64,000 nucleotides of DNA. It comes from Actinoplanes utahensis. GTDB taxonomy: Bacteria; Actinomycetota; Actinomycetes; Mycobacteriales; Micromonosporaceae. Numbering within the stretch: position 1 is the first letter of the stretch; every line of letters begins with the position of its first letter. Below, piece after piece: positions 9,460 to 18,168 of this stretch. The position numbers and the translations under genes are program-made. The DNA lies in NCBI RefSeq assembly GCF_016862455.1, contig NZ_BOMZ01000015.1, positions 186,001 through 250,000 of the forward strand, written 5' to 3'. A model generated the notes under the pieces. It worked only from the letters and a program-made list of their open reading frames with translations. It had not been told where the DNA came from and did not search any database.

Positions 9460-10296
9460 CTCCCGCGTCAACCGGTTCTGGACCCGGCAGCCGCGTACCC
9501 CCGGATCGCCGCCCTGCGCACCGCCCTGGACTCCGGGGACTGGCCCGCCTGCCGGGAGATCCTGGACGCCGCCGAACCGGTGGAACGCACCTGCCTCACC
9601 ACGGTCGCCGCCGACGCCGACGGCGTCGCCGACTTCCTCCGCGGCGTGCTGCGCGGTGATCCCGCCGACGGCGCCGCGGGTGCGCTTCTCGGCCGGAATC
9701 TCGGTGGTACGCCCGAAGCCGAGCGGATCCTCGTCGACGCCGCCGCCCGGAGCCCGTACGACCCGGCGATCTGGACGGCCCGCGTCGGCACGGCCCGCAG
9801 CCTGGGCCTCGGCGCTTCCGAAGCCCGCCGCCGCTACCGCCGGCTCGCCGCGATCGACCCGCACCACCTGCCCGGCCAGTCCGCCTTCCTGCACCACCTC
9901 TGCGCGCACGACGCCGGGGCGGCGCACGCGTTCGCCCGGACGGCCGCCGCCGAGGCCGCGCCCGGTTCGCTCAACCCGGTGCTGATCGCCGAGTACCACC
10001 TGGACCGTCACCTCACCGGTGACCGCCGCCACCTCGCCGCCGAGGAGGTCCGCGCCGAGATCGCCGGGGCCGCCGACCGGTCGGTCCGGCACCCGGAGTT
10101 CCGCCGTACCCACGGCTGGGTCCAGGCGACCAGCACGTTCGCCATGGCGTTCGCTCTGATCGACGACCAGACGGCCGCGGCCTCGTTGTTCGCCTCGCTC
10201 GGGGATTTCGATTCGGCGTGGCCCTGGGAGCGCCTCGGCGACCCGGCCACGGTGATCAGCAGGTATCGCAAACGGGCGTCGGGAGGCGAGCGGTGA
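9457..10296 (+). CDS. Unrecognised soluble protein, copy 1 of a duplicated module
   Basis: I do not recognise the family. The 279-residue product has no signal peptide or membrane segment. It is helical and Ala/Arg-rich, with paired-helix stretches such as ALRTALDSGDWPACREILDA that resemble tetratricopeptide repeats. A homologue lies at 12025-12969; both share DPADG, YDPAIW/GDPAIW, LPGQ and GWVQATSTFAM/GWVGALSTFAM. I prefer ATG 9457 because TATGCT lies 7 nt upstream; ATG 9445 is also in frame. The stop overlaps the next start (GTGA), so it is translationally coupled to the M16-like gene. A scaffold or adaptor role for that partner is inference. Confidence 0.7.
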   Translation: MLPRQPVLDPAAAYPRIAALRTALDSGDWPACREILDAAEPVERTCLTTVAADADGVADFLRGVLRGDPADGAAGALLGRNLGGTPEAERILVDAAARSPYDPAIWTARVGTARSLGLGASEARRRYRRLAAIDPHHLPGQSAFLHHLCAHDAGAAHAFARTAAAEAAPGSLNPVLIAEYHLDRHLTGDRRHLAAEEVRAEIAGAADRSVRHPEFRRTHGWVQATSTFAMAFALIDDQTAAASLFASLGDFDSAWPWERLGDPATVISRYRKRASGGER

Positions 10297-11981
10297 TCAC
10301 GCGACACGAGGTCGACGGGGTGCCGGCGGTGCTCGCGCCAGCGGACGGCCCGATGCACGCCGGCCTGGTCTTCCGGGTCGGCACGGCGGACGAGACCCTG
10401 CCGCTGCGCGGCATCACCCGCCTGGTCCGGCATCTGGTCACCGCGGGCAGCGGCACGATCGGGCCCGAGCACACCTCCTTCCACTTCAGCGGTACGGCCA
10501 CCGGGATCGCTGACTTCCTCACCGGTGTGTGCGCCGCCCTGCGCAACCCGCCGGCCGACCTGATCGCCGCCGCCCGGGAGCGCATGGCGACCGTCCGAGA
10601 CCGCGATCCACTGCCGATGTGGCGGTACGGCGCCCGCGGCTACGGCGTCGCCAGCTACCCCGAATGGGCTCTGCCCGGACTCACCGCCGACCAGGTCCAG
10701 GAATGGATCGCCGGCTACTTCACCAGGGAGAACGCCGCCCTCTGGGTGGCCGGTGAACTCCCCGAGGACCTGCGCCTCGATCTGCCGTCCGGCAGCCGCA
10801 GGCCCGCGCCCGAGGCGGTCACCGTGCTCCCGGCCACCCCCGCCTGCTTCCCCGGCGACGGCGGCGCCGGCTGGGACACCGTGGTACGCCGGGAGGCCGC
10901 CGCCGCGGTCTTCGCCAACGTCCTGGAACGCCGGATCCTGCACGACCTGCGCGACGGCGACGGCGTCGTGGCGTCGGCCCGCACCGAGTACGAGCCCCGC
11001 GCCGACGGCACCGCCCGGATCCTGGCCGTCGTCGACGCCGCCCCGGATCAGCGTGAGGCCGCGCTCGGCGGTCTGATCGACGTGCTGGCCGCGATGCGGG
11101 CCGGCCGGATCGACACGGACGAGGTCGACGCCGTGGTCAAACTGACCTGCGACGGGCTGCGTATCGCCGAGGCCCGCGGCGCCCGTCTCCCCGGCCAGGC
11201 GTTCAACCTGCTCGGCGGCCGGGAGGTGCAGACCCTCGACGACGCGCTCACCGAGGTCGGCGCGGTCACCGCCGCCGAGGTGGCCGAGGTCGCGGCCGCC
11301 GCCTACAACGCCGGGCTGCTGATGACACCGGGCCGGGTCCGCGCCGACTGGGCCGGCTACCTGCCCGCCCCGGAGATGTCCGACACGGTGCTGCCCGGCC
11401 GGGTCCACCGCGGCCGCGGCGACCGCCGGCTGCGCCTGATCAGCGGCGACCAGGGGATCAGCGTGATCGAGGGGGACGTGGTCGGCACCGTCCGCTACGA
11501 CTCCTGCGCCGCCCTGCTGGCCTGGCCGGACGGCGCCCGGCAGCTGATCGGCCAGGACGCCGTGATGGCCCGGGTCGAACCCACCCTCTACCGGGACGCG
11601 GAACGGGCGGTACGCGACGTCGACGCGTGGATCCCCGCCCGGCTGCGGATCGAGATGCCGCCCCGCGCCCGGGACCGGATCCCCCGGCCCCGGCCCGCCG
11701 CCGGCCCGGACACCCCGCGCGAGGGCCTGCGGCCGCTGCTGACCCTGCTGCTGGCCGGCACGTTCGCGGTCTTCGTGGTGGCCGGCGGCCTGTGGGTACT
11801 GGCCACGATGATCGCCGAAAGCGCCCGGCACGGCTCCGGCGCCCTCACCGACCTCGGCGAATACGCCCTGGTCGCCGCCGCCAGCATCCTCTTCGGCACG
11901 TTCGCCGGCCGGCTGGCGGTCGACGCCGCCGTCGAGCTCCGCGACCGCCGCCGCTCCCGGGGTGCGCCAGGTCACGAGTGA
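10293..11981 (+). CDS. M16 peptidase-like protein lacking the zinc motif, membrane-anchored
   Basis: This 562-residue protein is homologous along its length to the M16 peptidase at 12966-14663. The M16 zinc motif HxxEH, present there as HLVEH, is here RLVRH (residues 43-47), and the downstream glutamate region reads IAAARERMATVR, so catalysis is very unlikely. The C-terminal half carries the M16-like SSDV-type fold region, then a segment (about 385-440, LISGDQGISVIEGDVVGTVR onward) that looks like a small PH-like domain, and two hydrophobic segments near residues 488-515 and 527-545. There is no signal peptide, so the bulk is probably cytoplasmic. Inactive M16 subunits commonly pair with active ones. 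Confidence 0.75.
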   Translation: MITRHEVDGVPAVLAPADGPMHAGLVFRVGTADETLPLRGITRLVRHLVTAGSGTIGPEHTSFHFSGTATGIADFLTGVCAALRNPPADLIAAARERMATVRDRDPLPMWRYGARGYGVASYPEWALPGLTADQVQEWIAGYFTRENAALWVAGELPEDLRLDLPSGSRRPAPEAVTVLPATPACFPGDGGAGWDTVVRREAAAAVFANVLERRILHDLRDGDGVVASARTEYEPRADGTARILAVVDAAPDQREAALGGLIDVLAAMRAGRIDTDEVDAVVKLTCDGLRIAEARGARLPGQAFNLLGGREVQTLDDALTEVGAVTAAEVAEVAAAAYNAGLLMTPGRVRADWAGYLPAPEMSDTVLPGRVHRGRGDRRLRLISGDQGISVIEGDVVGTVRYDSCAALLAWPDGARQLIGQDAVMARVEPTLYRDAERAVRDVDAWIPARLRIEMPPRARDRIPRPRPAAGPDTPREGLRPLLTLLLAGTFAVFVVAGGLWVLATMIAESARHGSGALTDLGEYALVAAASILFGTFAGRLAVDAAVELRDRRRSRGAPGHE

Positions 11982-12007
11982 TATCGGTGCGCAGCCTCAA
12001 GATCGAC

Positions 12008-12027
12008 GATCTATGCTGCCCGCCATG
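12008..12027 (+). promoter_or_regulatory. Leaderless-type start region, copy 2
   Basis: TATGCT (12012-12017) lies 7 nt before ATG 12025. The sequence is identical over 20 bases to 9440-9459. Confidence 0.6.
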
Positions 12028-12969
12028 CCACCACCGACCGACGTGGTCTTCGACGCCGTCGCCGTGTACCCCCAGAAGGCGACCCTGCGCGCCGCGCTGC
12101 ACAGCCGGGACTGGTCGACCTGCCGGGCGGTCCTCGACGCCGCCGCCCCGATGGACCGCACCGCGCTGATCGGCCACGTCAGCCAGGAGCGGGGGATCGA
12201 GCCGTTCCTGCGGTCGGTGCTGACCGTCGATCCGGCCGACGGCACCGCGGCGGCCCTCCTCGGAACCCACCTGATCGACGTCGGCTGGGAGATCCGCACC
12301 GGGAAGCGCGCGAAGTACGTGAGCCGGGAACAGTTCGCCCAGTTCCGGGAGTGGCTGTGCCGGGCCGAGCAGGTGCTGATCGACGGCGCGATGCTCAACC
12401 CGGGCGACCCGGCGATCTGGAAGGCCCGGCTCACCTCCGCCCGCGGTCTGTCGCTGGGGCTCGCCGAGGTCCGCCGGCGGTACGACCGGATGCAGGCCGC
12501 CGATCCCGGCCACCTGCCCGGGCAGTTCCAGATGCTCCAGTCGTACTGCCCCAAGTGGGACGGAACGTGGGAGCAGCTGCACCAGTTCGCCCGGGAGGCG
12601 ACCGAGGCCACGCCGCCCGGCAGCCCGCACGCCGTGCTGATCGTGGACGCGCACATCGAGCACGCCCTCGACGAGGGCGGACTGGCCGAGATGGTGGGCT
12701 ACCTCTCCCAGCCTCACGTACGGGCTGACATCTACCAGGCCGCCCAGCGGTCCATCGGGCATCCGGACTTCACCCGCGGTTACGGCTGGGTGGGCGCGCT
12801 GAGCACCTTCGCCATGTGCTTCACGATCCTGGACGACCGGAACGCCGCCGCGACGGCGTTCCGCGAACTCGGTGTCCTGGCCACCGAAGACCCGTGGCAC
12901 TACCTGAGCGCGAACCCCGCCGAAGAGATCCGGAAGGCGCGGGCCTGGGCGTTCGGAGGAACCCGATGA
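12025..12969 (+). CDS. Unrecognised soluble protein, copy 2 of a duplicated module
   Basis: The 314-residue product is homologous to the protein at 9457-10296 but has an insertion of about 35 residues (VGWEIRTGKRAKYVSREQ and following). It is helix-rich, without signal peptide or membrane segment, and weakly TPR-like (LRAALHSRDWSTCRAVLDAA). I do not recognise the family. ATG 12025 is preferred on the leaderless spacing; ATG 12013 is the in-frame alternative. The stop overlaps the next start as ATGA. It is probably co-expressed with, and acts on or with, the following M16 peptidase. Confidence 0.72.
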   Translation: MPPPTDVVFDAVAVYPQKATLRAALHSRDWSTCRAVLDAAAPMDRTALIGHVSQERGIEPFLRSVLTVDPADGTAAALLGTHLIDVGWEIRTGKRAKYVSREQFAQFREWLCRAEQVLIDGAMLNPGDPAIWKARLTSARGLSLGLAEVRRRYDRMQAADPGHLPGQFQMLQSYCPKWDGTWEQLHQFAREATEATPPGSPHAVLIVDAHIEHALDEGGLAEMVGYLSQPHVRADIYQAAQRSIGHPDFTRGYGWVGALSTFAMCFTILDDRNAAATAFRELGVLATEDPWHYLSANPAEEIRKARAWAFGGTR

Positions 12970-14663
12970 TCACCGAACTCGCTGTCGACGGCGTCCCGGT
13001 CCTGCTCGCGCCGACCACCGGCCCGATGCACGCCGGGCTCGCCTTCCGGGTCGGCCTGGCCGACGAGCCGCTGGCCCGGCGCGGCATCACCCACCTGGTC
13101 GAGCACCTGGCCCTGCACTCCATCGGGGTCGCCGACTACCACTACAACGGCGCCACCACCACCGAGTTCACGTTCTTCCACATGCAGGGCGCCGAGGCCG
13201 ACATCGTCGCCTTCCTCAACGGCGTCTGCCGGGCCCTCACCGACCTGCCGATGGACCGCCTCCCGGTGGAGAAGGAGATCCTGCGGACCGAGGAGAACGG
13301 CCGCGGCGGGAACCCGGCCGACATGCTGGCGCTCTGGCGGCACGGGGCCCGTGACTACGGCACGGTCGCCTATCCGGAGTGGGGCCTGACCGGAATTACG
13401 CCGGACGATCTGCGCGCCTGGGTGACCCGGTACTTCAATCGGGGCAACGCCGTCCTCTGGATCGCCGGTCCCGGCCTGCCCGACGGACTCGAACTCGGCC
13501 TGCCCGACGGGGAACGGCAACCGGCCCCCGCCGCCTCGTCGGCGCTGCCGGTCCGCCCGGCCTACTTCTCCGGCCCGCCCAACGTCGTCGCCTGGAACGC
13601 GATCGTGCCGCGCGGCGCCGCGGCCGGGGTCTTCACCGCAGTCCTGGAACGGGTCCTGTTCCGCTCGCTGCGCCAGGAGAGCGGCCTCTCCTACACCGTG
13701 CGCAGCGGTTACGAAGGCCGCGCCGACGGCACCGCCGAGATCACCGCGCTCGCCGACGCGCTGCCGGAGAAGCAGGGCGCCGTCCTCGGCGGTTTCGTCG
13801 ACGTGCTCGCGGCCATGCGGCTCGGCCTGATCGACGAGGCCGACATGACCGCCGTCGTCAACCAGCGCGCCGAGGAGCTGACCCGGGCCGACGAGACCGG
13901 CGGCCTGCTGCCCGGGCGGGTGTTCGGCCTGCTCACCGGACGCCCGGTGCAGACCCTCGAGCAGGACCTCGCCGACCTGCGAGCGGTCACCGGCAAGGAC
14001 GTGGCCGAGATCGCGGCGGTCGCCTGCGCGGACGGGCTGCTGATGACTCCCGGCCGGACCAGGGCCGATTGGGCGGGGTACGCCGAGGCTCCGGCTGAAT
14101 CCACATCGGCGGTCGAGGGCGTCGCGTACCCCATGATCAATCACCCCGAGGTCCGGCTGATCGCCGGAGACGCCGGCGTGAGCCGGACCGGAGACGACGA
14201 GATCGTCACCGTGCGGTACGCGGAATGCGCGGCCGTGCTCGCCTGGCCGGACGGGGCCCGGCGGCTGATCGGCCACGACGGGATCCAGGTGCAGGTCGAA
14301 CCCACGCTGTTCGCCGGAGCCGGGACGGTGGTGCGGGAGATCGACGCGCGGCTGCCGGCGGAACTCCGGATCCCGATGCCGGCCCGGGACCCGGACACGA
14401 TCCCGGCGCCGCCGCCGGCCGCGCCCAAGCCGACCTGGCGCGACCGGGCCCGCGTGCTCGGCGGCTACGCCAGCCGGTACGCCTGGCTCGCCGGCCTGAC
14501 CCTGATGACCCTGGTGTGCGGTCTGGGGGCACTCTTCGCGCTCATCCTGTTGATCACCGGCGACGAGGACGCCCCCGGGCTCGGGCCGCTGGCCGTCATG
14601 ATCGCGCTGGCCGTGGTGATGGGGCGTGCGGCGGTGGCGCAGGTCCGCGAGATGCGGGAATGA
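12966..14663 (+). CDS. M16-family zinc peptidase with C-terminal membrane anchor
   Basis: This 565-residue protein has the inverted zinc motif HLVEH at residues 43-47, followed about 55-63 residues later by VEKEILRTEE, which supplies the third ligand. This spacing is shorter than the usual 74-76. The N-terminal fold (VLLAPTTGPMHAGLAFRVG...RGITHLVEHLAL) and the later SGLSYTVRSGYEGRADG match M16 domains. A PH-like segment (about 395-445) precedes two hydrophobic helices (about 495-525 and 535-555). There is no signal peptide, which suggests a tail-anchored enzyme facing the cytoplasm. The substrate is unknown. It is coupled (ATGA) to the preceding gene and paired in the locus with a catalytically dead paralogue. 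Confidence 0.82.
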   Translation: MITELAVDGVPVLLAPTTGPMHAGLAFRVGLADEPLARRGITHLVEHLALHSIGVADYHYNGATTTEFTFFHMQGAEADIVAFLNGVCRALTDLPMDRLPVEKEILRTEENGRGGNPADMLALWRHGARDYGTVAYPEWGLTGITPDDLRAWVTRYFNRGNAVLWIAGPGLPDGLELGLPDGERQPAPAASSALPVRPAYFSGPPNVVAWNAIVPRGAAAGVFTAVLERVLFRSLRQESGLSYTVRSGYEGRADGTAEITALADALPEKQGAVLGGFVDVLAAMRLGLIDEADMTAVVNQRAEELTRADETGGLLPGRVFGLLTGRPVQTLEQDLADLRAVTGKDVAEIAAVACADGLLMTPGRTRADWAGYAEAPAESTSAVEGVAYPMINHPEVRLIAGDAGVSRTGDDEIVTVRYAECAAVLAWPDGARRLIGHDGIQVQVEPTLFAGAGTVVREIDARLPAELRIPMPARDPDTIPAPPPAAPKPTWRDRARVLGGYASRYAWLAGLTLMTLVCGLGALFALILLITGDEDAPGLGPLAVMIALAVVMGRAAVAQVREMRE

Positions 14664-14752
14664 CCGGGAAACTCCTTACGAACCGAGGAACGAAGCGCTC
14701 CTGAGGCGTGCGGGCGTACGCGGGCGGGGTTCCGGCGGGGCAGGATGGTGCG

Positions 14753-16453
14753 GTGAAGCCATCGATACGGGCCGGGCTCGCCGGTGTGGGAGCGGCCGCG
14801 GCCGCGCTGGGCGTCGCCGAGCTGGTCGCCGTGGTGACCGGGGATCGGTCGTCGCCCCTCGTCGCGGTCGGTGGCGTCGTCGTGGATCACGTGCCGGCGC
14901 CGGTGAAGGATTTCGGCATCGCCGTGTTCGGGGTGCACGACAAGACGGCGCTGCTGGTGGGGACGGTCGTGCTGCTGGCGGCGTACGCCTACGGGGTCGG
15001 GCTGCTCGCCCGGCGTCGGTGGTCGTGGGCGGTCGGGGGGATCGCGTTGTTCGGGCTGGCCGGGGCCGTCGCGGCGGTGACCCGGCCGGGAGCGGGCCCG
15101 GCGGCGGTGGTGCCGTCACTGGGCGGGGCGGCCGTGGCGGTGCTGGTCCTGCGGCACCTGTCACGCCTGTCGCAATCGGCCGCGCCGGACCCGGCACCGG
15201 CAGCGGTCACGACCGGGCCGGCTTCCGGAGCGGCGGCGGGGCCGTCCTCCGGCGCGGTGCCGGGACCGCCTTCCGGCGCGGTGCCGGGATCGCCTTTCGG
15301 GACGACCGGGCCGGAGGAGCGTGGTGCGACCGCCGGAGCGGGCGAACCGGCCTCTTTCGTCGAGCCGGGCGGGAGTGGCCCGTACCGGATCCAGGAAAGC
15401 CGTCGCCGCTTCCTCCGTGATCTCGGCATCGTCGCCGGTGTGGCCGCCCTCGCCGGGGTCGGCGGCAGACTGCTCACCTCGCGCCGCGCGGTGACGGTGG
15501 CCCGGGAGAGCGTCGCGTTGCCGGTCGCGGTGGAAGCCGCGCCGGTGCTGCCCGCCGGAGTGCAGGCGCCGGGGGCTGTGCCGTTCGTCACGGCGAACCG
15601 GGACTTCTACCGGATCGACACCGCCCTGGTCACCCCGCAGGTGGACCCGGCGACGTGGGAGCTGCGGATCCACGGGATGGTCCGGAACCCGATCACGATC
15701 ACCTGGGAAGACCTGCTGAAGCGGCCGATGGTCGAGCGGCACGTGACGATCGCCTGCGTGTCCAACGAGGTCGGCGGCGACCTGATCGGTACGGCGCGCT
15801 GGCTGGGCACGCCGATCAAGGCACTGCTCGACGAAGCGGATCCGCTGCCCGGCGCGGACCAGGCGGTGCAGCGATCCGTCGACGGCTGGACCTGCGGGAC
15901 ACCGACGGCGGTGCTCCGGGACGGGCGGGACGCGCTGCTCGCGATCGGGATGAACGGCGAACCCCTGCCGGTCGCGCACGGATTCCCGGCCCGGATGATC
16001 GTTCCCGGACTCTACGGGTACGTCTCCGCCTGCAAATGGATCACCGAGATCGAGCTGACCCGGTTCGTGGACTTCGACGCCTACTGGGTGCCGCGAGGCT
16101 GGTCGGCGCAGGCCCCGGTGAAGACGCAGTCACGAATCGACAGCCCGCGCCACGGCGCCGTCAAGCCCGCCGGGCCGGTCGTGGTGGCCGGAGTCGCATG
16201 GGCGACACATCGGGGGATCGCCAAGGTCGAGGTGCAGGTCGACGACGGTCCGTGGCAAGACGCACAACTGGCCCCGGCGGCGTCCGCGGACACCTGGCGG
16301 CAGTGGAGCCTGACCTGGCCGGCTTCCACCGGTCAGCACACGTTGAGGGTACGGGCGACCGATCTCGATGGGGTGACCCAGACCCCGGAGGAGGCGCCAC
16401 CCGCCCCGGACGGCGCGACCGGATGGCATCAGGTGAACATCGAGATCGGGTAG
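14753..16453 (+). CDS. Membrane-anchored sulfite-oxidase-like molybdopterin enzyme
   Basis: This 566-residue protein has three parts. The N-terminus (1-135) has four hydrophobic segments. Residues 140-210 are a Pro/Gly/Ala linker with repeated SGAVPG units. Then comes SRRRFLRDLG (216-225), a twin-arginine-like motif followed by a fifth hydrophobic segment. The C-terminal catalytic part has the oxidoreductase molybdopterin domain with the molybdenum-ligating cysteine in VTIACVSNEVGG (Cys335), the HGFPARMIVPGLYGY signature and the Mo-co dimerisation domain. It would face outside the membrane. The substrate could be sulfite, another sulfur compound or oxidised methionine. The GTG start at 14753 was chosen because membrane helix 1 follows directly. 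Confidence 0.85.
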   Translation: MKPSIRAGLAGVGAAAAALGVAELVAVVTGDRSSPLVAVGGVVVDHVPAPVKDFGIAVFGVHDKTALLVGTVVLLAAYAYGVGLLARRRWSWAVGGIALFGLAGAVAAVTRPGAGPAAVVPSLGGAAVAVLVLRHLSRLSQSAAPDPAPAAVTTGPASGAAAGPSSGAVPGPPSGAVPGSPFGTTGPEERGATAGAGEPASFVEPGGSGPYRIQESRRRFLRDLGIVAGVAALAGVGGRLLTSRRAVTVARESVALPVAVEAAPVLPAGVQAPGAVPFVTANRDFYRIDTALVTPQVDPATWELRIHGMVRNPITITWEDLLKRPMVERHVTIACVSNEVGGDLIGTARWLGTPIKALLDEADPLPGADQAVQRSVDGWTCGTPTAVLRDGRDALLAIGMNGEPLPVAHGFPARMIVPGLYGYVSACKWITEIELTRFVDFDAYWVPRGWSAQAPVKTQSRIDSPRHGAVKPAGPVVVAGVAWATHRGIAKVEVQVDDGPWQDAQLAPAASADTWRQWSLTWPASTGQHTLRVRATDLDGVTQTPEEAPPAPDGATGWHQVNIEIG

Positions 16454-16548
16454 CGGAAAGCCGCACTTTCGGTCCGACTCGAAAAAGCAAGTCGCTCATA
16501 CGGTGGCTTGCATGTCCACCAATGCGGTTGAAGAACCGCTGAACCACG

Positions 16549-16578
16549 CGACACGGTCCTCCATGGAGGACCGCGTCG
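16549..16578. terminator. Hairpin between convergent genes
   Basis: The arms CGACACGGTCCTCC and AGGACCGCGTCG pair around ATGG. A smaller hairpin, GCGGTT-GAAG-AACCGC, abuts it on the left. It sits 35 bp after the whiD stop on the minus strand and 96 bp after the molybdoenzyme gene. No U-tract is present. Confidence 0.55.
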
Positions 16579-16612
16579 GAAGCCGTGTGGTGATGCCGCG
16601 TGCCGGGCGGCG

Positions 16613-16999
16613 TCAGGCCGCCGGTGCCTGCCGTTGCGCGGGTACCGCCGTCTTGTGGGGCCGGCCGAGGCGCGCCTCGAGCCGGAGCAGGTCGACGCGT
16701 CCGTGACGATCGGCAAGGTCCTCCCAGCCGACCGCGAGCAGCCGCAGCCGCTCCGATTCGCTGAAACCTCCCCAGACCCCGTACGGCTCGCGAACCGCGA
16801 GGGCGTGCGCGGCGCACTCGGCCCGAACCGGGCACGCGCCACACATCGTCTTGGCCTTCGCCTCGCGGCGACTGCGGGACGACCCGCGCTCGCCATCCGG
16901 GTGGAAGAACTGTGCACTGTCCCGGCCCCGGCAGAGACCCAGTCGCTGCCAATCCCAGAGATCGGCGATGGGACCGGGCAGTCTGCGAACGTTCGACAT
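16613..16999 (-). CDS. whiD: WhiB-family iron-sulfur regulator, WhiD/WhiB3 type
   Basis: This 128-residue protein has the four cluster-binding cysteines C23, C53, C56 and C62 (GLC, CGAC, EC), the invariant GVWGG turn and a basic C-terminal tail. The N-terminus MSNVRRLPGP and LWDWQ, together with FFHPDGERG, match the WhiD/WhiB3 subgroup. Members bind a 4Fe-4S cluster and the main sigma factor and control sporulation septation or redox responses. Its position divergent from bldM matches the Streptomyces SCO4767-SCO4768 pair. The start at 16999 has GGAGGAGGG upstream; an in-frame start 24 bp earlier lacks one. Confidence 0.9.
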   Translation of the reverse strand: MSNVRRLPGPIADLWDWQRLGLCRGRDSAQFFHPDGERGSSRSRREAKAKTMCGACPVRAECAAHALAVREPYGVWGGFSESERLRLLAVGWEDLADRHGRVDLLRLEARLGRPHKTAVPAQRQAPAA

Positions 17000-17230
17000 C
17001 AACACCCTCCTCCCGCGCGGCACCGCGGAGCGTTCGTCGTGAGGGGCCTGGGTCAGGCCTTTCGCCGGTGTACCCCGGCAACACCCGGCTCACACGCACC
17101 ATGTCGATGTCTTCCCCAGCGGCATGGCAAAGCAGTGGCAAGTCATACCTTTCTTTCCCGTTTTTTCCATCTAAAGCGCGTAATGCTGCGGCCCTCGCGT
17201 GATCTCCTCTGAGAGAGAAGGAGGATCACT

Positions 17231-18085
17231 GTGCGTACCGTCCTCGTGTGCGTCCGAACCCCGCTGGCGGCCCAGACCGTCGCGTCCACCGCGGCCCGGC
17301 TCGGCATGACCGGCGTCGTCCGGACCGCGGTCAGCGAGACCGAGGCCATGATCCGACTGGCGGAACGGCCGGCCGAAGTGGTCCTGGCCGACACCGCCGT
17401 GACCCGACCCGACAGCGTCGGGTTCACCCGGCGCGTACTGGCCCGCGCCCCACAGGCACAGGTGGTGCTCTTCGGAGCGGAAGACCCCCGGGTCGCCGCG
17501 GCGGCAGTCGCCGCCGGAGCCCGCGGCGTCATCCGCGGCGTCGAACACGACCTCGTCAGCGTCGTGGCGAAGGCGCTGCTCCTACTGCTGCTCCCGGTAC
17601 GCCCCCAAGGCATGCCGATCAACGGCGCCAACGCGCAACCGGCCACCGTGGCCGGCGGCGTACGCAACACCAACTCCCCGGCAACCCGCGGCCAATACCA
17701 CAACGGGCCCGGCGGACTCGGCGTCTCCAATGCGGCCGCCGTCCCCGCCATGATCGGGCCCAACGCCCCCATGGTCCCGGCACAGCGCGGCGACGCCCCG
17801 ATCGACCCCGCCACCGGCCGCCCCATGGTCGCCTGGCCCGGCAACGAAGCCGGCGTCGGCATGGGCGAGGCGGCCCCGGCCGGCCGGCGGCTCACCCTCA
17901 CCGAACGTGAACTACAGGTCCTCCGCGGAATGGCCGACGGCAAGAGCAACGCGGAGATCGGCAGAGAACTCTTCGTCTCCGAAGACACGGTCAAAACCCA
18001 TGCACGACGACTGTTCCGCAAACTCGGTGCACGAGACCGCGCCCATGCGGTCGCCGCAGGCTTCCGGGCCGGACTCGTCGCCTGA
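17231..18085 (+). CDS. bldM: BldM-like orphan response regulator (LuxR-type DNA-binding)
   Basis: This 284-residue protein has a receiver-like domain (1-121) and a LuxR/NarL helix-turn-helix (221-284) nearly word-for-word like BldM: LTERELQVLRGM, KSNAEIGRELFVSEDTVK, ARDRAHAVAAGFR. The receiver is degenerate. The acidic pair is replaced (VLVCVRTP), Asp54 remains in VLAD, and the switch lysine is Arg102. A Pro/Asn/Gly-rich linker of about 95 residues (125-218) separates the domains and makes it about 80 residues longer than Streptomyces BldM. BldM activates development genes, alone or with WhiI. The GTG start follows AAGGAGGA by 5 nt. The 231-bp gap to whiD must hold both promoters; it is T-rich near 17147-17167. 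Confidence 0.85.
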   Translation: MRTVLVCVRTPLAAQTVASTAARLGMTGVVRTAVSETEAMIRLAERPAEVVLADTAVTRPDSVGFTRRVLARAPQAQVVLFGAEDPRVAAAAVAAGARGVIRGVEHDLVSVVAKALLLLLLPVRPQGMPINGANAQPATVAGGVRNTNSPATRGQYHNGPGGLGVSNAAAVPAMIGPNAPMVPAQRGDAPIDPATGRPMVAWPGNEAGVGMGEAAPAGRRLTLTERELQVLRGMADGKSNAEIGRELFVSEDTVKTHARRLFRKLGARDRAHAVAAGFRAGLVA

Positions 18086-18168
18086 CACAGCTACGACGGG
18101 TGGGGCGGTGCCGGAAGCCGCCCCACCCACGTGACCACGGGCCGGTCACGGCGGCCCGCCCACCCACG

